Source of the DNA: Durusdinium trenchii
Taxonomy: Eukaryota; Sar; Dinophyceae; Suessiales; Symbiodiniaceae
DNA: 64,000 nucleotides
Direction: 5' to 3'
NCBI GenBank assembly: GCA_963970005.1
Contig: CAXAMN010027461.1
Coordinates: 388,572 to 452,571, forward strand
The translations under genes were made by a program, and so were the position numbers. Each line of letters starts with the position of its first letter. The stretch's first letter is position 1. Positions 1 through 10,700 of this stretch are shown here, one piece after another. The notes under the pieces are model-generated. The model saw only the letters and a program-made list of their open reading frames with translations, had not been told where the DNA came from and did no database searches.

Positions 1-276
1 GCTCATGACGATGAGCTGGGCTGTCACCGCTTGGCCGCCGGTGGGGGCTTGGGAGGCCTGCGCGCTACTTCGTTCATCTCCTCTGACAGGTCACTGCTTC
101 GAGACACTTCTGGCGCACCTGCCTCGGCACTTTTGTGTCCTCATTCCGGTTCGTTTTTTTGCGTGAACTTTTCCTGGCGCCGTGCACGCTGCTTCTCCCC
201 TTACCAGCAGCCCAAATGCTCACGACGATGAGCTGGGCTGTCACCGCTTGGCCGCCGGTGGGGGGTTTGGGAGGCC
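1..276. repeat. Direct repeat pair, ~58 bp, 217 bp apart
   Basis: Positions 1-58 and 218-276 are nearly identical. Both contain the cacgacgatgagctgggctg-type core followed by a ttggccgccggtggggg stretch. The spacing of 217 bp suggests a tandem unit cut by the window edge. The sequence after the second copy (about 280-420) is rich in CACA dinucleotides. No credible gene is seen. Confidence 0.8.
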
Positions 277-429
277 GCGTCACACACAGACACCCACACA
301 CTCCCTCAACTTACACGAACACACACATACGCAGACTCATTTCCACACGGACATAGCCACACGCACAGAAACCCACACACTACCTCAACTCACTCGACTT
401 CACACTTCTCACTGCACACTTACCGGATA

Positions 430-924
430 ACTCGCACTCTGACTTCCTACGTGATGAAAAATGCTTTCGGGCCACTCGTCGTCTAGTTTGTCTTTACTCA
501 AGCAAAAGGGCACAATTGCAAGGACGATTTAACCTAGGCTGAGGTGTCGGCAGCAAGCAGGCGTGCTAGGTCTCTGCACCGCTGCTGCTCCTGGCTCACA
601 AGCGAGATCTTTGCATGGAGCAACTTTGCTTGTGGAACCAAATTGGCTCACCCACTTCAATCCAGGCCTCCCAAAGTGCGGGTGCAGTTGCATCAATGAT
701 AAAAAGGACAGCATAGTGTGGAAGGTTGCCACCTGATTCCGTTGGCAATCGGGCTCACTGACTTTAGATAAAGAAGACTCCCTAGATGGTGGCGCTCACA
801 TTGCCAAGTGGATCCCAAGATTTGGCGACTCGAAGACTCGAATACTGTTTTGAACAATATGTTGCAAAAATAAATTTGAAATGAATTCGATGTAGCCTAA
901 CAAGTAACGGGTCGCCTAACAAGC
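430..924. other. No recognisable feature
   Basis: Only short chance reading frames occur here. Nothing recognised. Confidence 0.5.
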
Positions 925-1045
925 AGCTACTAAGCTGACAAGTAGGTCAGCTTAGTAGCTACTAGATGCCCTATAACGCATTCTCTTCTCAGGCTTCTTC
1001 AAGCAAGACCGCCACCTGGGGCAAGTTTCCTTGAAGAAGCCTGAG
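925..1045. repeat. Two adjacent perfect hairpins
   Basis: Hairpin 1 has 15-bp perfectly complementary arms at 925-939 and 946-960 with a 6-nt loop. Hairpin 2 has 16-bp perfect arms at 988-1003 and 1030-1045 with a 26-nt loop; its arm core is CAGGCTTCTTCAAG. They lie 27 bp apart. A related GCTTCTTCAAGGAAGC motif, with a similar flank ending in atttggttcc, recurs near 22070-22110, so this may be a small structured dispersed repeat. The function is unknown. Confidence 0.75.
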
Positions 1046-1858
1046 CATGAGTGATTTGGTTCCGATATTTTTTAGGACAACTTAAACATTTCAAAACAAA
1101 ACAATGCAATGTGCTGGGATCAGGAGACAGCTCCGATCAGGCCCTAGGTGTAGAGTCACAGAATTCGGTTCGAACAAAGTTGCGATCGGTGATCCGGGCC
1201 TTCTAAGAGAAGTCAGAACCCTATAGATCCTAGACTCCAACAGTACAAAAGATTCCAGCTGGGCATAGAAACGAAAACAGTTTCAATCCTGCAACAAGTG
1301 TCGAAGCTCTACATAGATACATAGAGAGACAGATGGGTGAGTTTTAAAAGAGAGATAGATGGATGAGGGCACCTCGTCACATAAGCATGTTAGCTGAATG
1401 CTATTCAGTAGTGGGGGTACAACCAGCACGCAGCCTGTGTTTTTTCATGTCTGAAGACAAACAATACAAGTGCGTTCAAAGCCGCAAATATATAATACGG
1501 CTTAACAAAAAAACGCCAGCAGCAGCGGCAACTTGATGCGTCCTTTTCCCGCCGAATCTAAAAAGTCTTTGCCGCCAGATTTGAGCCATGGGAAACAAAG
1601 GAGACACAGACACAGGAACACAAAGCAGAATCATCTCAGCCCAGCATCCAAACGAGCCATCCAGCATCCAAAAGGGCTATGGAGAAATCATCTTGGCCCA
1701 GGAACGTTTCTGTGCACGAATTGAGAACCCCTCGCTCGCAGCAAAGCTGTTTGTGGAAAAATAATGAAAAGTAGTCTAGCTCAGGCTACTCCAAAGTTCA
1801 GCTAGTTTCCAGGCAGAGCTACTTCGTTCACACAACTAAATATGAAAATGATGCACAA
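1046..1858. other. No recognisable feature
   Basis: Nothing was recognised on either strand between the hairpins and the AT/TG microsatellite. Confidence 0.5.
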
Positions 1859-1890
1859 CATATATATATATATATATGTGTGTGTGTGGG
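1859..1890. repeat. AT/TG microsatellite
   Basis: An (AT)n run passes into (TG)n and then a short G run. Similar AT tracts recur across the window, near 2115-2160, 15500, 17160, 22550, 24165, 43230, 53025 and 55365. Confidence 0.9.
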
Positions 1891-1918
1891 GGGGGACCTT
1901 TACGTATAATATGACGAC

Positions 1919-2977
1919 CTCTCACACCTCAGCTTCATCCCAACTGCTGTACTCTACTCCAATTATTCTAAAAAACGATTGTGCCAAAGATGCAATGAGA
2001 CTTCGATAATATACCTTGCCAAATAAACGTAGAGCCTGGTGGGATACAAACAGGAGAAGTGGTATAGGGTAGGGTAAAAAATAAAGCAGAAGCAAACACA
2101 GGTTGATAAACTACATATATATATAACAATATGTATATAATATATATAATAGAATATATAATTACTGTAGTAGTCCTGGTTTGTGGTTGACAAAGTACAA
2201 GGTAGTTCTGGTCGGCTGTGTAAAGATCTGATCTTGGCTCTAACCACTATTGGAAACCATTGTAAAGATGCAACTCGAGTTTACATGAGTGTGTCAAAGA
2301 CTATGGCAGGATAAGATAGACTAGGCTAGTTATCCAGGCAGAATAGCGCAGAGTAGAGTAGAGTAGCATACATACAGGCAGAATACACCCATGAGATTAT
2401 TGTGGCCAAAATTGAACAATATCATGGGTGTGCGATCCTTGTTGAGTCCTCCATTGCATTACAAGCATAAAAGTTAGGTTGTAGGCTTACTTTTCGTCTG
2501 TCACTCCCTCCCTCTCCTGTCCTAGGTTGAAACCTTTTGCGCACTTGCACGTTCACATCTTTTCATGTTCTGTATCATTCAATATCGGTCAGAAGAATAG
2601 GCAACGTATATAAGAGTGAAAAAGTATGAGCATGTCCAGGGCATCCTGCAGAGCGTTAGGGTGCATCATTTGCTTGCTGCTTGCAAAGCCTTTAGGTGCA
2701 TAAATACGAAAAGGAGCTTATGAAAGAGTTTACATACTATTTGTATTAGGGGGTGCTTTCTCACTGATTATCGGCTAACTAGCCCACTCCTCACCATTCA
2801 GCTTCGTCCCAACTGCTGTACTCTACTCCATTCTAAAGACGATTGTGTCAAAGATGCAATGAGACTCGGATATATAATATACTGGTGGGATACAAACAGG
2901 AGAAGTAGCACAGGGTAGGGTAATGTACATCAATGCAAGATGAAGCAGAAGCGAACACAGGTTGACAAACTACATAT
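1919..2977. repeat. Diverged direct duplication (1919-2115 and 2788-2977)
   Basis: Both stretches carry the same ordered landmarks: cagcttc(a/g)tcccaactg, ctgtactctactcca, aaagatgcaatgagact, ggtgggatacaaacagg, and an aacacaggttga(t/c)aaac end. They are ~870 bp apart in the same orientation, with small indels. The 2116-2787 interval is AT-rich and has no gene. The second copy runs directly into the 60-bp minisatellite and satellite that follow. Confidence 0.8.
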
Positions 2978-2999
2978 CATACATAGTAGTCCAGTCTAT

Positions 3000-3210
3000 G
3001 GTGAGGGGTTTATAAAAAAAAAGTTTGTGTGAAAGGGTGTGCACAAATACGATGGGCCTTGGCAGGGTGAGGGGTTTATAACATGATGGGTTTTTGTGGG
3101 AGGGTGTGCGCAAATACGATGGGGGTGAGGGGTTATACAATGGGTTTTTGTGTAGGGCGTGCACAAATACGATGGACTTTTAGAGGGTGAGGGGTTTATA
3201 CAATGGGTTT
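3000..3210. repeat. ~60-bp minisatellite
   Basis: The motif gaggggttta begins near 3003, 3069, 3127 and 3189 (spacings 66, 58 and 62). Intervening gtgcacaaatacgatgggcc-like sequence is repeated each time. The same subunits recur inside the large satellite that follows, so this looks like its founding or degraded edge. Confidence 0.8.
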
Positions 3211-5230
3211 GTCCAACCTCTGTGTTTTGTGTGCTTAAATTTGGTCATGGGATGATGGCCTATAGCAAATCGCCAGTAGCCTATAAATGAGTAGATCTAC
3301 CAAATCGTGGGGGATGTACAATAGGCATAGTGTAATTCACAACCAGCCCTTATAAAGCAATAAAAAAGAGAGAAGTAAAAAAAGATTAGCCAACTCATAG
3401 TGATTGGGTTCTGAAAAAGATTGCTTAAACGGCAATTATATTCTGTTCTCCCTCTTCACCCTTTTCTCCCTCCACAATGAAGACAAATGATACTTAGTAC
3501 AGTATTCTTTTCTCCCTCTTCTCCATTCACACTGATAATAAATCATTATAGTTCCTAGGGATTTGGACTTTGGCAGCCCACCAACACAAAAACAAATCAC
3601 ACATTGTGACATTGAACATATAGTGATTGTTTAAAATAGATTTACAAAAGCCATGGAGCAATGGAATGTAACATGTAACATATGCCACAATTATAAAAGG
3701 TTTGCATTGTTCACTGCAGGCATGTGTTGTTTGTTTGTGTGAGTTTTTGTTTTGGTGAGGGTGAGGGGTTGTGATGGCTTCTGTAGCTTTGTGTTTATTG
3801 ATTGTATGCTTTCCCTGTATGGTTCTGGCTGTGTTTCTTTTGGGGGTGATGTGCACAAATACGATGGGCCTTGGCAGGGTCAGGGGTTTATAAAATGGGT
3901 TGTCGTGAGAGGGGTTTACAAAATGAGTTTGTCCAACCTCTGTGTTTTGTGTGCTTAAATTTGGTCATGGGATGATGGCCTATAGCAAATCGCCAGTAGC
4001 CTATAAATGAGTAGATCTACCAAATCATGGGGGATGTACAATAGGCATAGTGTAATTCACAACCAGCCCTGACAAAGCAATAAAAAAGAGAGAAGTAAAA
4101 AAACATTAGCCAACTCATAGTGATTGGGTTCTGAAAAAGATTGCTTAAACGGCAATTATATTCTGTTCTCCCTCTTCACCCTTTTCTCCCTCCACAATGA
4201 AGACAAATGATACTTAGTATTCTTTTCTCCCTCTTCTCCATCCACACTGATAATAAATCATTCTACTGTAGTTCCTGGGGATTTGGACTTTGACAGCCCA
4301 CCAACACAAAAACAAATCACACATTGTGACATTGAACATATAATGATTGTTTAAAATAGATTTTCAAAAGCCATGGAGCAATGGAATGTAACATGTAACA
4401 TATGCCACAATTGTAAAAGGTTTGCATTGTTCACTGCAGGCATGTGTTGTTTGTTTGTGTGAGTTTTTGTTTTGGTGAGGGTGAGGGGTTGTGATGGCTT
4501 CTGTAGTTTTGTGTTTATTGATTATAATTATACGCTTTCCCTGTATGGTTCTGGCTGTGTTTCTTTTGGGGGTGATGTGCACAAATACGATGGGCCTTGG
4601 CAGGGTCAGGGGTTTATAAAATGGGTTGTCGTGAGAGGGCGTGCGGAAATACGATGGACTTTTGGAGGGTGAAGGGTTTACAAAATGAGTTTGTCCAACC
4701 TCTGTGTTTTGTGCGCTTAAATTTGGTCATGGGATGGTCTGTTAATGATGGCCTATAGCAAATCGCCAGTAGCCTATAAATGAGTAGATCTACAAAATCA
4801 TGGGGGATGTGCAATAGGCATAGTGTAATTCACAATCAGCCCTTATAAAGCAAAAAAGAGAGAAGTAAAAAAAGATTAGCCAACTCATAGTGATTGGGTT
4901 CTGAAAAAGATTGCTTAAACGGCAATTATATTCTGTTCTCCCTCTTCACCCTTTTCTCCCTCCACAATGAAGACAAATGGTACTTAGTATTCTTTTCTCC
5001 CTCTTCTCCATCCACACTGATAATAAATCATTCTACTGTAGTTCCTGGGGATTTGGACTTTGACAGCCCACCAACACAAAAACAAATCACACATTGTGAC
5101 ATTGAACATATAGTGATTGTTTAAAATAGATTTACAAAAGCCATGGAGCAATGGAATGTAACATGTAACATATGCCACAATTGTAAAAGGTGTGCATTGT
5201 TCACTGCAGGCATGTGTTGTTTGTTTGTGT
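3211..5230. repeat. Large tandem satellite, three copies of ~720-760 bp
   Basis: Units start with gtccaacctctgtgttttgt at 3211, 3931 and 4693, giving periods of 720 and 762 bp. The third unit breaks off near 5225. Units are highly similar to one another and contain an AT-rich stretch, polypyrimidine runs (ctccctcttc) and the (g)caaatacgatgggcc motif. Reading frames inside recur only because the DNA repeats; none resembles a protein. This is likely satellite DNA; a non-coding RNA role cannot be judged. Confidence 0.9.
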
Positions 5231-5429
5231 TTATTTTTTGCTGATTGTTTTGGTGTAGTGTTTTCCGTTTTTTCGGAAAATGTTTGCGGTTTGTGAAAAG
5301 AGGACTGGAAAAGTCATTTTGTATATCACCAAGATCCCCATTTTATAAGGAATTCCTCAACGGGTATCATTTTATAAGGAGTTCCTCAAGAGGTATCATT
5401 TTATAAGCAAACAAGTGGGTGGATATATT

Positions 5430-6740
5430 TAGGTTTTTTTGGCAGGCGGCTAAAAATCAAAATCCCTTAGGCTCCTAAATATCCAGCTGCTATATTGAAT
5501 TTTGAAAGTAAAAATAAACAAAAGAAAAATAGTTTTATAGATGAGTTTAAAAAAACGAAACTACAAAAAGACTAACTCCAGGTTCCTAGGTTTTCATGTA
5601 TTTAGAAATGCTTGTAAAAACTAAATACTTATTCTTTTTAGTTTTGCGACCCTTAAAAAAATAAATAAGTAAATAATTAAATAAACAAATGAGTAATAAT
5701 AATAAAACTAAATCCTTCAGGTTTGGAGGTGTCCAGGTATTTGGAAATTCAAAAAAATAGAACAACTAAAACACTAAATATTTAGATTTTTTGTTTTGCG
5801 GCCTAAGAAAAGAAAATAAACAAAAAACTTAAAAGCTTAAGTCACTAAGTGGCCCCCCGCCTGATTTGCTTGCTGGCAGCGTGTTTTCTTGTCACATGGC
5901 TTTGCTGCTGATGCGTTCTGACATTGAAGTTTCCGGGTGGCTGTGCCTTTCCTGTACAAGACTTGGAGCTCTTCATACCCACATACATCCAACCGTTGGG
6001 AAGGCTCTGTTGTCCCAGAGGTGCAAGTCACACAAGGCTTGCGACGCCATGCCATTCTTGACACTTCCCGTATCCACTGCTGCGTTTGTTGACATTATCT
6101 CATCCAGTCTCTAAATAAGCATGAGAATGGATCAACTTTGGTTTGCCAAAAGCATTTCTTATTGGGGACAAGCAGTGGCTAAGTCACTAAGCGGCCCCCC
6201 GTTTAGTTTTCTATTTTTTGTTTTAGGCCGCAAAAAAAGCAAGCATTTAGTTTTTTTAGTATTATTTGAATTTCTAAATACCTGGAAACCTCGAAACCTG
6301 AAGGATTTAGTGTTCTTTTTTGTTTTCTTTTTAAGGCCGCAACACTAAAAGGACTAAATGCTCATTAGTTTTTTTAGTTGTATTCTTTTCTTAGGCCGCA
6401 AAACAAAAATCTAAATATTTAGTTTTTGTTTTTTTAGTTGTTTTAGTTTTTTAGAATTTCTAAATACCTGGAAACCTCGAAACCTGAAGGATTTATGTGT
6501 TTAGTGTTTCTTTTAAGGCCGCAAAACTAAAAAACTAAATATTTAGCCTTTTAGTTGTTTTAGTTTTTTTAGAATTTCTAAATACCTGGAAACCTGAAGG
6601 ATTTAGTTGTTTTGCTTTTTTAGTAAGGCTGCAAAAGTACAAAACTAAATATTTAGTGTTTTTTGGTTTTATTGGTAGGCCGCAAAACTAAAATATAAAA
6701 CAAACAAAATAACTAGTTTTCGTTGTTTGATGTAGTTTGC
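5430..6740. repeat. AT-rich array with inverted arms
   Basis: The right arm (about 6190-6720) contains repeated blocks of ctaaatacctggaaacc followed by a ggccgcaaaacta-type end; block starts are near 6271, 6457 and 6575. The left arm (about 5430-5835) carries the same blocks in reverse complement, for example ccttcaggtttggaggtgtcc near 5710. Between the arms a direct repeat, gtcactaag(t/c)ggcccccc, occurs at 5841 and 6183, 342 bp apart. Positions 5840-6180 hold no recognised gene. Confidence 0.75.
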
Positions 6741-6771
6741 TTTATATAACTTTAAAATAGTGTTCTTCTAT

Positions 6772-6776
6772 ATTAG
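6772..6776. other. Target-site duplication ATTAG (left)
   Basis: The five bases before the left LTR are identical to the five after the right LTR (15437-15441), as expected for copia integrase insertion. This fixes the element boundaries. Confidence 0.9.
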
Positions 6777-7063
6777 TGCGAATGTGCAACTGGTAGCGAG
6801 CGGGCTCTCTTTTCCGCAGATGTGGGTTCGAAGTAAACACAAGTGAAACAAATGAATTCCTATGTGGTAAAAATGTCCCTGGATCTGTGTTCGTCTCTTG
6901 GTACGCTTCTTCGATTTGCGCTGTGTCATCCCGCGCGGGCCAAACAACCTGTGGCCTATCAAGGCCTCTGTGTCGGGCCAGCCTGCAACGAATCAAATGG
7001 CAGCGGATTGTAAGATGAAATGCTCTGCAAAGTCAAATGCTCTGAATACAAGGAAATCTCACA
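6777..7063 (-). repeat. 3' LTR of the copia element
   Basis: Same length (287 bp) as the right LTR with no indels and 8 substitutions by eye. On the plus strand it reads TG...CA, beginning TGCGAATGTGCAAC and ending GGAAATCTCACA. It abuts the ATTAG target duplication on the left and the polypurine tract on the right. Confidence 0.93.
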
Positions 7064-7080
7064 TTCCTTATTTTTCTTTT
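7064..7080 (-). other. Polypurine tract (PPT)
   Basis: On the minus strand this reads AAAAGAAAAATAAGGAA, directly before the TGTGAG start of the 3' LTR. This is where plus-strand DNA synthesis is primed. The TAA stop codon of the RNase H frame lies inside this tract, so coding sequence runs right up to the LTR. Confidence 0.85.
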
Positions 7081-7541
7081 GTTGACTTTGCATCGTCTGA
7101 ACTCTGTAACGCTTCCTGCTGCATTTGTTTTGCAAGTGCCTTGATCCGATCATCTTTGATCTTTTGTTTTCTGGGATCTTCTCTCAACACCTGCTTGCGA
7201 TGCTGCCGTTGCTGTCTTTTCTTCTCTTTGGATCTTTTGTTTGCCTCTGTCTGTACTAAACTCAACAAACCATCACGCAAATATTGAAACAGAATTGACT
7301 TGTCTGCACCAAACTTTGTCAAGATGTTTGCAAGATTTTGTTCTCCGTCTATCCAGCGAGTGTGAGCTCGAGGGCGTCGAACTGTCTCTCTCAACAACGC
7401 TCCCTCGATTGCCATCCTCTTATCACTGCTTGTACTTGTACTCTCTTTGCTAAGATAGTCGAAAACAGACCTGGCATCAGTAACGTAAACTCTTTCACGC
7501 TCTTCAACGATCTTGTCCCAATGCTTTAAGGTCAATGTCAC
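7068..7541 (-). pseudogene. Copia RNase H, C-terminal part
   Basis: A 157-codon fragment continues RNase H from the upstream fragment in another frame. It carries the later acidic positions of a copia RNase H: VTDARSVFDYL near residues 20-30 (third aspartate) and DGEQNLANILTK (the typical D...N.AD.LTK end). After this comes a highly charged Lys/Arg/Gln-rich tail of about 60 residues, ending in STKEK at the polypurine tract. The frameshift against the upstream part lies near 7504-7541. It would have removed the RNA strand of RNA:DNA hybrids during reverse transcription. Confidence 0.8.
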
Positions 7542-8481
7542 CCTGCAACGCCTCGGCCAGCAACACTGCTACTGCTAGCCAATCTCCTGCTTCCACAGCT
7601 TCTGCCAAATGCGCTGCTTCTGCTGCCAAAGTGCTTCGACACACTCTCTTTGTCTGCGTGGATTGAAATGCAAGAATGTTAGCACTAACGGTCTCTCCTT
7701 TCAAGATTCCTGGGTTTGCCAACATCAAGAAATATCCCCCAAAAGACCTGTATTTGAGAATGCCATCGTTTTCCGGTGTGCCATTGGCATGGCCACTGTC
7801 AGCCAAATGAACTAGCACTGCATTGTAAGGATCAACGTCTGACCAATATCTCAGCCGAAAATCTGAAGCTCTTCTTGCTGCACTGACTGTTGAACGAAGC
7901 CTCACTAAATCAGCAACACATGGATCTGCTTTGCAACGTTGTACACAACCGTTATCATATGCCAAATCACAACGCAACTGTCTCGTGACCCAACCCAACT
8001 CTCCAGCTGATGATTGAAGCACTTCCTTCTCTTCTGCTGTCAACCGTGCCTCCAAGTGGGTTTTGCGCTGCTTGTCAATGACAACTTTGAGCATGGAACG
8101 GACATAATTGCGCATGGTCACATCAATGTGATGTCCAGCAACTAGTTTCACCTCTCTGCCTCGAAAGGTGTAACTATCATAGTTGTTTGTTGCAAACTCC
8201 AACGCCAATGAAGACTTTTGGAACGCCTGCTCCATGTACTGTTGATCAATTCCAGCTTGAACGTCGTCCACATGTGTCACGAGGATTCCTCGGACTCGTC
8301 CCTGAGGTAGAAAAGGGCAAGTTCCAAGCGCGACTCTTTCCAGCCATCTTCCTGAAGATGCTCTTTGAGAGCCAACCAAAATAATCTGGCGGCTTGCGCA
8401 AATCCAAAAATGGCCTTCTTTGCGCGCAACAACTGTCCCTGTTTCAAGCCTGGAAGGCCACCCTTGTTCACCCGCACCCAA
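7504..8481 (-). pseudogene. Copia RT C-terminal half plus RNase H N-terminal half
   Basis: About 325 codons; the first ~60 are out of frame. From residue ~61 it reads as copia RT: ILVTHVDDV (residues 67-74) is the catalytic YxDD-type box, followed by the thumb/connection region. LVHLADSGHANG (residue ~228) gives the first RNase H aspartate and STLAAEAAHLAE (E288) the glutamate. The upstream half of the palm is missing (see the overlapping entry). The role was copying element RNA into DNA. It is certainly non-functional because of the deletion and the frameshifts on both sides. Confidence 0.85.
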
Positions 8482-8711
8482 CGGGTGGGAATGACACTGT
8501 CTGCTTTCTCTCTCAAGACTCTTTTGCTCTCCTCTAAAGATAAATTTTCACAAGCATCTTTGTCCAGCCAAGCTTTCCACTCTTTCTCATCTGCACCGCC
8601 AGCACCTTCAAACAATGCACGTGTTGCTGCATCGAGCTCTGAAAGTCTGACTTCTTTTCGGGCTTTCTTCTTGGTGTGTGTTTCTGATGCCTGTGTCGAA
8701 TTGCTCTTCAA
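8277..8711 (-). pseudogene. Copia RT N-terminal remnant with internal deletion
   Basis: 144 codons. Residues 44-83 match the usual copia RT entry (KEWKAWL, then SVIPTRWVRVNKGG). At residues 84-86 the sequence jumps straight to LPGLKQGQLLRAKKAIFG, which in copia RTs lies well downstream, after the LxDVxxAFL catalytic aspartate. The segment that should hold the (V/R)ARLVxxGF and LFDVSTAFL motifs is absent although the reading frame is kept across the junction near genomic 8459. A frameshift then separates this from the VDD box fragment. Estimated loss is roughly 100 codons, inferred from family spacing. Confidence 0.8.
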
Positions 8712-8815
8712 GGAACTCTCTCAAAGCTTCTCATATCTGTCATAAAAATCATTACGTTCGACTCCAAACAAGAAGTCGTCCTCTGTGACTCTGTGACCTC
8801 TAATGCACTGTATGC

Positions 8816-9220
8816 TTAAGCCTTCTCACAAAAAGTCTTTCTCGCCTGATCTCCCAAAAAAAATTCTTCAGCCAACACTTTAAAGCAAAAAGAACCGGAC
8901 TCGTCTGTTGTTCCAATCTTGCCTTCCGAATTGACTCTCAAGCGCTTTGCCTCTCTCTCCGGAGCCTCTGTGTTGTCTGTAGCTTCAGGAATAGGTGGAA
9001 CCGCTGTCGGCACTGATTGTCGATAACTGTCTAAATCAGGGTCGAACTCTGGTCCAACTGGTGTCTCCAAGGCTTCACGCATTGGAAGATCCGGTACTGC
9101 GGGAAGCCGTTCTCGAGCTTGTCGTTTGGCTTCACGCTCTCTCTGCTTTCTCTCGAAGAAATCATAATTCTGTATTGACCTTTTGCGGTCTCTCTCGGAC
9201 TTTAGCTCCATGCGAGCCAT
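8816..9220 (-). pseudogene. Copia linker between integrase and RT
   Basis: 134 codons of charged, low-complexity sequence. There is an Arg/Glu-rich N-terminal stretch (KSERDRKRSIQNYDFFERKQ), a Pro-rich middle with repeated VP/EA motifs, and then an EAKRLR basic patch. This is the unstructured spacer usual between the integrase C-terminal domain and RT in copia polyproteins. It overlaps the integrase tail fragment in a different frame, marking another frameshift near 9202-9220. No catalytic motif is expected or seen. Confidence 0.6.
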
Positions 9221-10011
9221 GGATGTTGAACTCGCTGAAAGGTCTTATCGGAAGGCTGCGGAGGTTGTTCTCCTTGAGGTGGTGGCTCCGAAGGTCCATA
9301 CTCACTTTCTAGGGCTCTTGGTGTCTCCTTATCATGGCGATCTGTCAAAGCCGGCGCCTCTTCTGGAAAACCTTCTGCCGGTGGAATTGGACGTGTGCGA
9401 ATATCCAAAAAAATTGTTCCTCCAGCTGCTGGCGTTGCATCCATAAGAGTGGTCTCGTTGCTAGTGACCATCCAGCCTCTGATCTCCTCCTCATTGGCGT
9501 GTGCAAGGTGTTCTGGTGAACATGCAACAAGCAAACCTCGGTGCGCTATCCAGACTGTTCGACTTCCTTCATGGCCCACAACTCGAGCCACCCCTCGCCA
9601 ATGCTTTGGACCTGGCATCTGATCGCTCTGGTCGTAAAAGAAAACATAGTCCCCAACACGAAATGGTCCTCTGCTAGGGCGGACCCTTCGAAGCTCTGCT
9701 CTTCTCAACGCAGCATCATTTGAAGTCTTCACGAAAGCCTCTCTGGCGGCCACGCGCAATTGGTTGCGACGAAAAAACTTGGTGGTTGGCGTTTCCGCCG
9801 CACTCTGTGCACTCAGCCGAACAAGCTCTGACTCGTCTGTGAGGTCAGCAGGCAACCTAATGCTTCTGCCAATCACCCATTGAGTGGTGAAAAACCACAG
9901 CGTCTTGCCAAGTTGTTTCGAGCTGCATTCACGGCACCTGTTGCAATCAACATATCTTCTTTGCCCTGCAATTGTTGATCCCAAACCAATTTGCGCAATG
10001 TGGACTTCCAA
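9202..10011 (-). pseudogene. Copia integrase C-terminal domain
   Basis: The true frame begins around residue 43 (TQWVIGRSIRLPADLTDE). Residues ~114-172 form the small DNA-binding domain that ends retroviral-type integrases: GPFRVGDYVFFYD, HWRGVARVVGHEGSRTVWI, AHRGLLVACSPEHLAHA. The remaining ~95 residues are Pro/Glu-rich linker. The preceding catalytic core lies in a different frame and overlaps by ~140 bp, so a frameshift lies near 9880-9890. In an intact element this part contacts target DNA. Confidence 0.85.
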
Positions 10012-10700
10012 ATTCCTCCAGCTCTCTCAACAAAACTAATCTGCCACGGTGATGCCTTGCTTGCAAAATCAACATAACAACCTTCTTCTGAAAGCCTCGT
10101 TGCCAATGCTCCGAGAAAATATTTTGCCCTATCCAAGATGACGCCACGTTCTGGCATCCCTGCCCAACCAACCCAACCGACCTCAAATGCCTGAATGATG
10201 TCTGCGCTTGTAGGGTTGCGCAATGTATCGCTCAATAGGCAGCAAACTTGGAAGCTAGTGCCTTGGTCAACTATGTTCAACCAAGTCCATTCACCTCCTC
10301 CAGCATCTTTCTCATTCAAGACATCCATGCCCACCACAACATTGAACTCATCAACCTGCGCCAATTTCGATTGCCTTGGCAACTTCGGCTCAAGCAATCG
10401 TGGACATGTTGGACACCTGAAAAGACGGCACGCTTTCAGCGCCACTTCTGAGGCTTTGGAAATCCTCAGCGCACGAAGCATGTCTGGCAACCGTGCGTGA
10501 CCAAGGCTTGTGTGGACCCTCTGCAAAGCAAGTTTGAGCTCCCGAGGAAGTGCATTCCACTTCCGCAACCGCTCGGCCTCTTTACTAAGCGGATCTGGGG
10601 GAGCCTCGCCTTCTGCCTCAACTTCACCTTCATCCTCACCTACATGCATACCAAAAATGGTGATACAAAACTTCCGCGGTGCACTCGGCAATGGTCTCAA
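9873..10700 (-). pseudogene. Copia integrase catalytic core
   Basis: 275 codons. An HHCC zinc-binding N-terminal domain is present (H63, H68, C96, C99 in RVHTSLGH ... CPTC). The DDE core is visible: D126 in VVVGMDVL, D190 in VILDRAKYF, and E225 in SFVERAGGIWKS. The second Asp and the Glu are 35 positions apart, the canonical D35E spacing. All catalytic and zinc ligands seem intact, so this is one of the best preserved parts of the element. It would insert the cDNA with 5-bp target duplications, which agrees with the ATTAG repeats. The frame is lost after RCGFSP, where the C-terminal domain continues in another frame. Confidence 0.88.

Noticed and set aside
3527-5178. Repeated ~70-110 codon frames in the satellite
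   Set aside because: They recur only because the DNA repeats; they shift frame with unit-length changes and show no protein features.
6777-6840. tRNA-like stretch in the LTR (ctggtagcgagcgg ... gggttcgaa)
   Set aside because: Has D-loop-like and T-loop-like words but no acceptor stem and no proper anticodon arm. It is present in both LTRs because it is LTR sequence.
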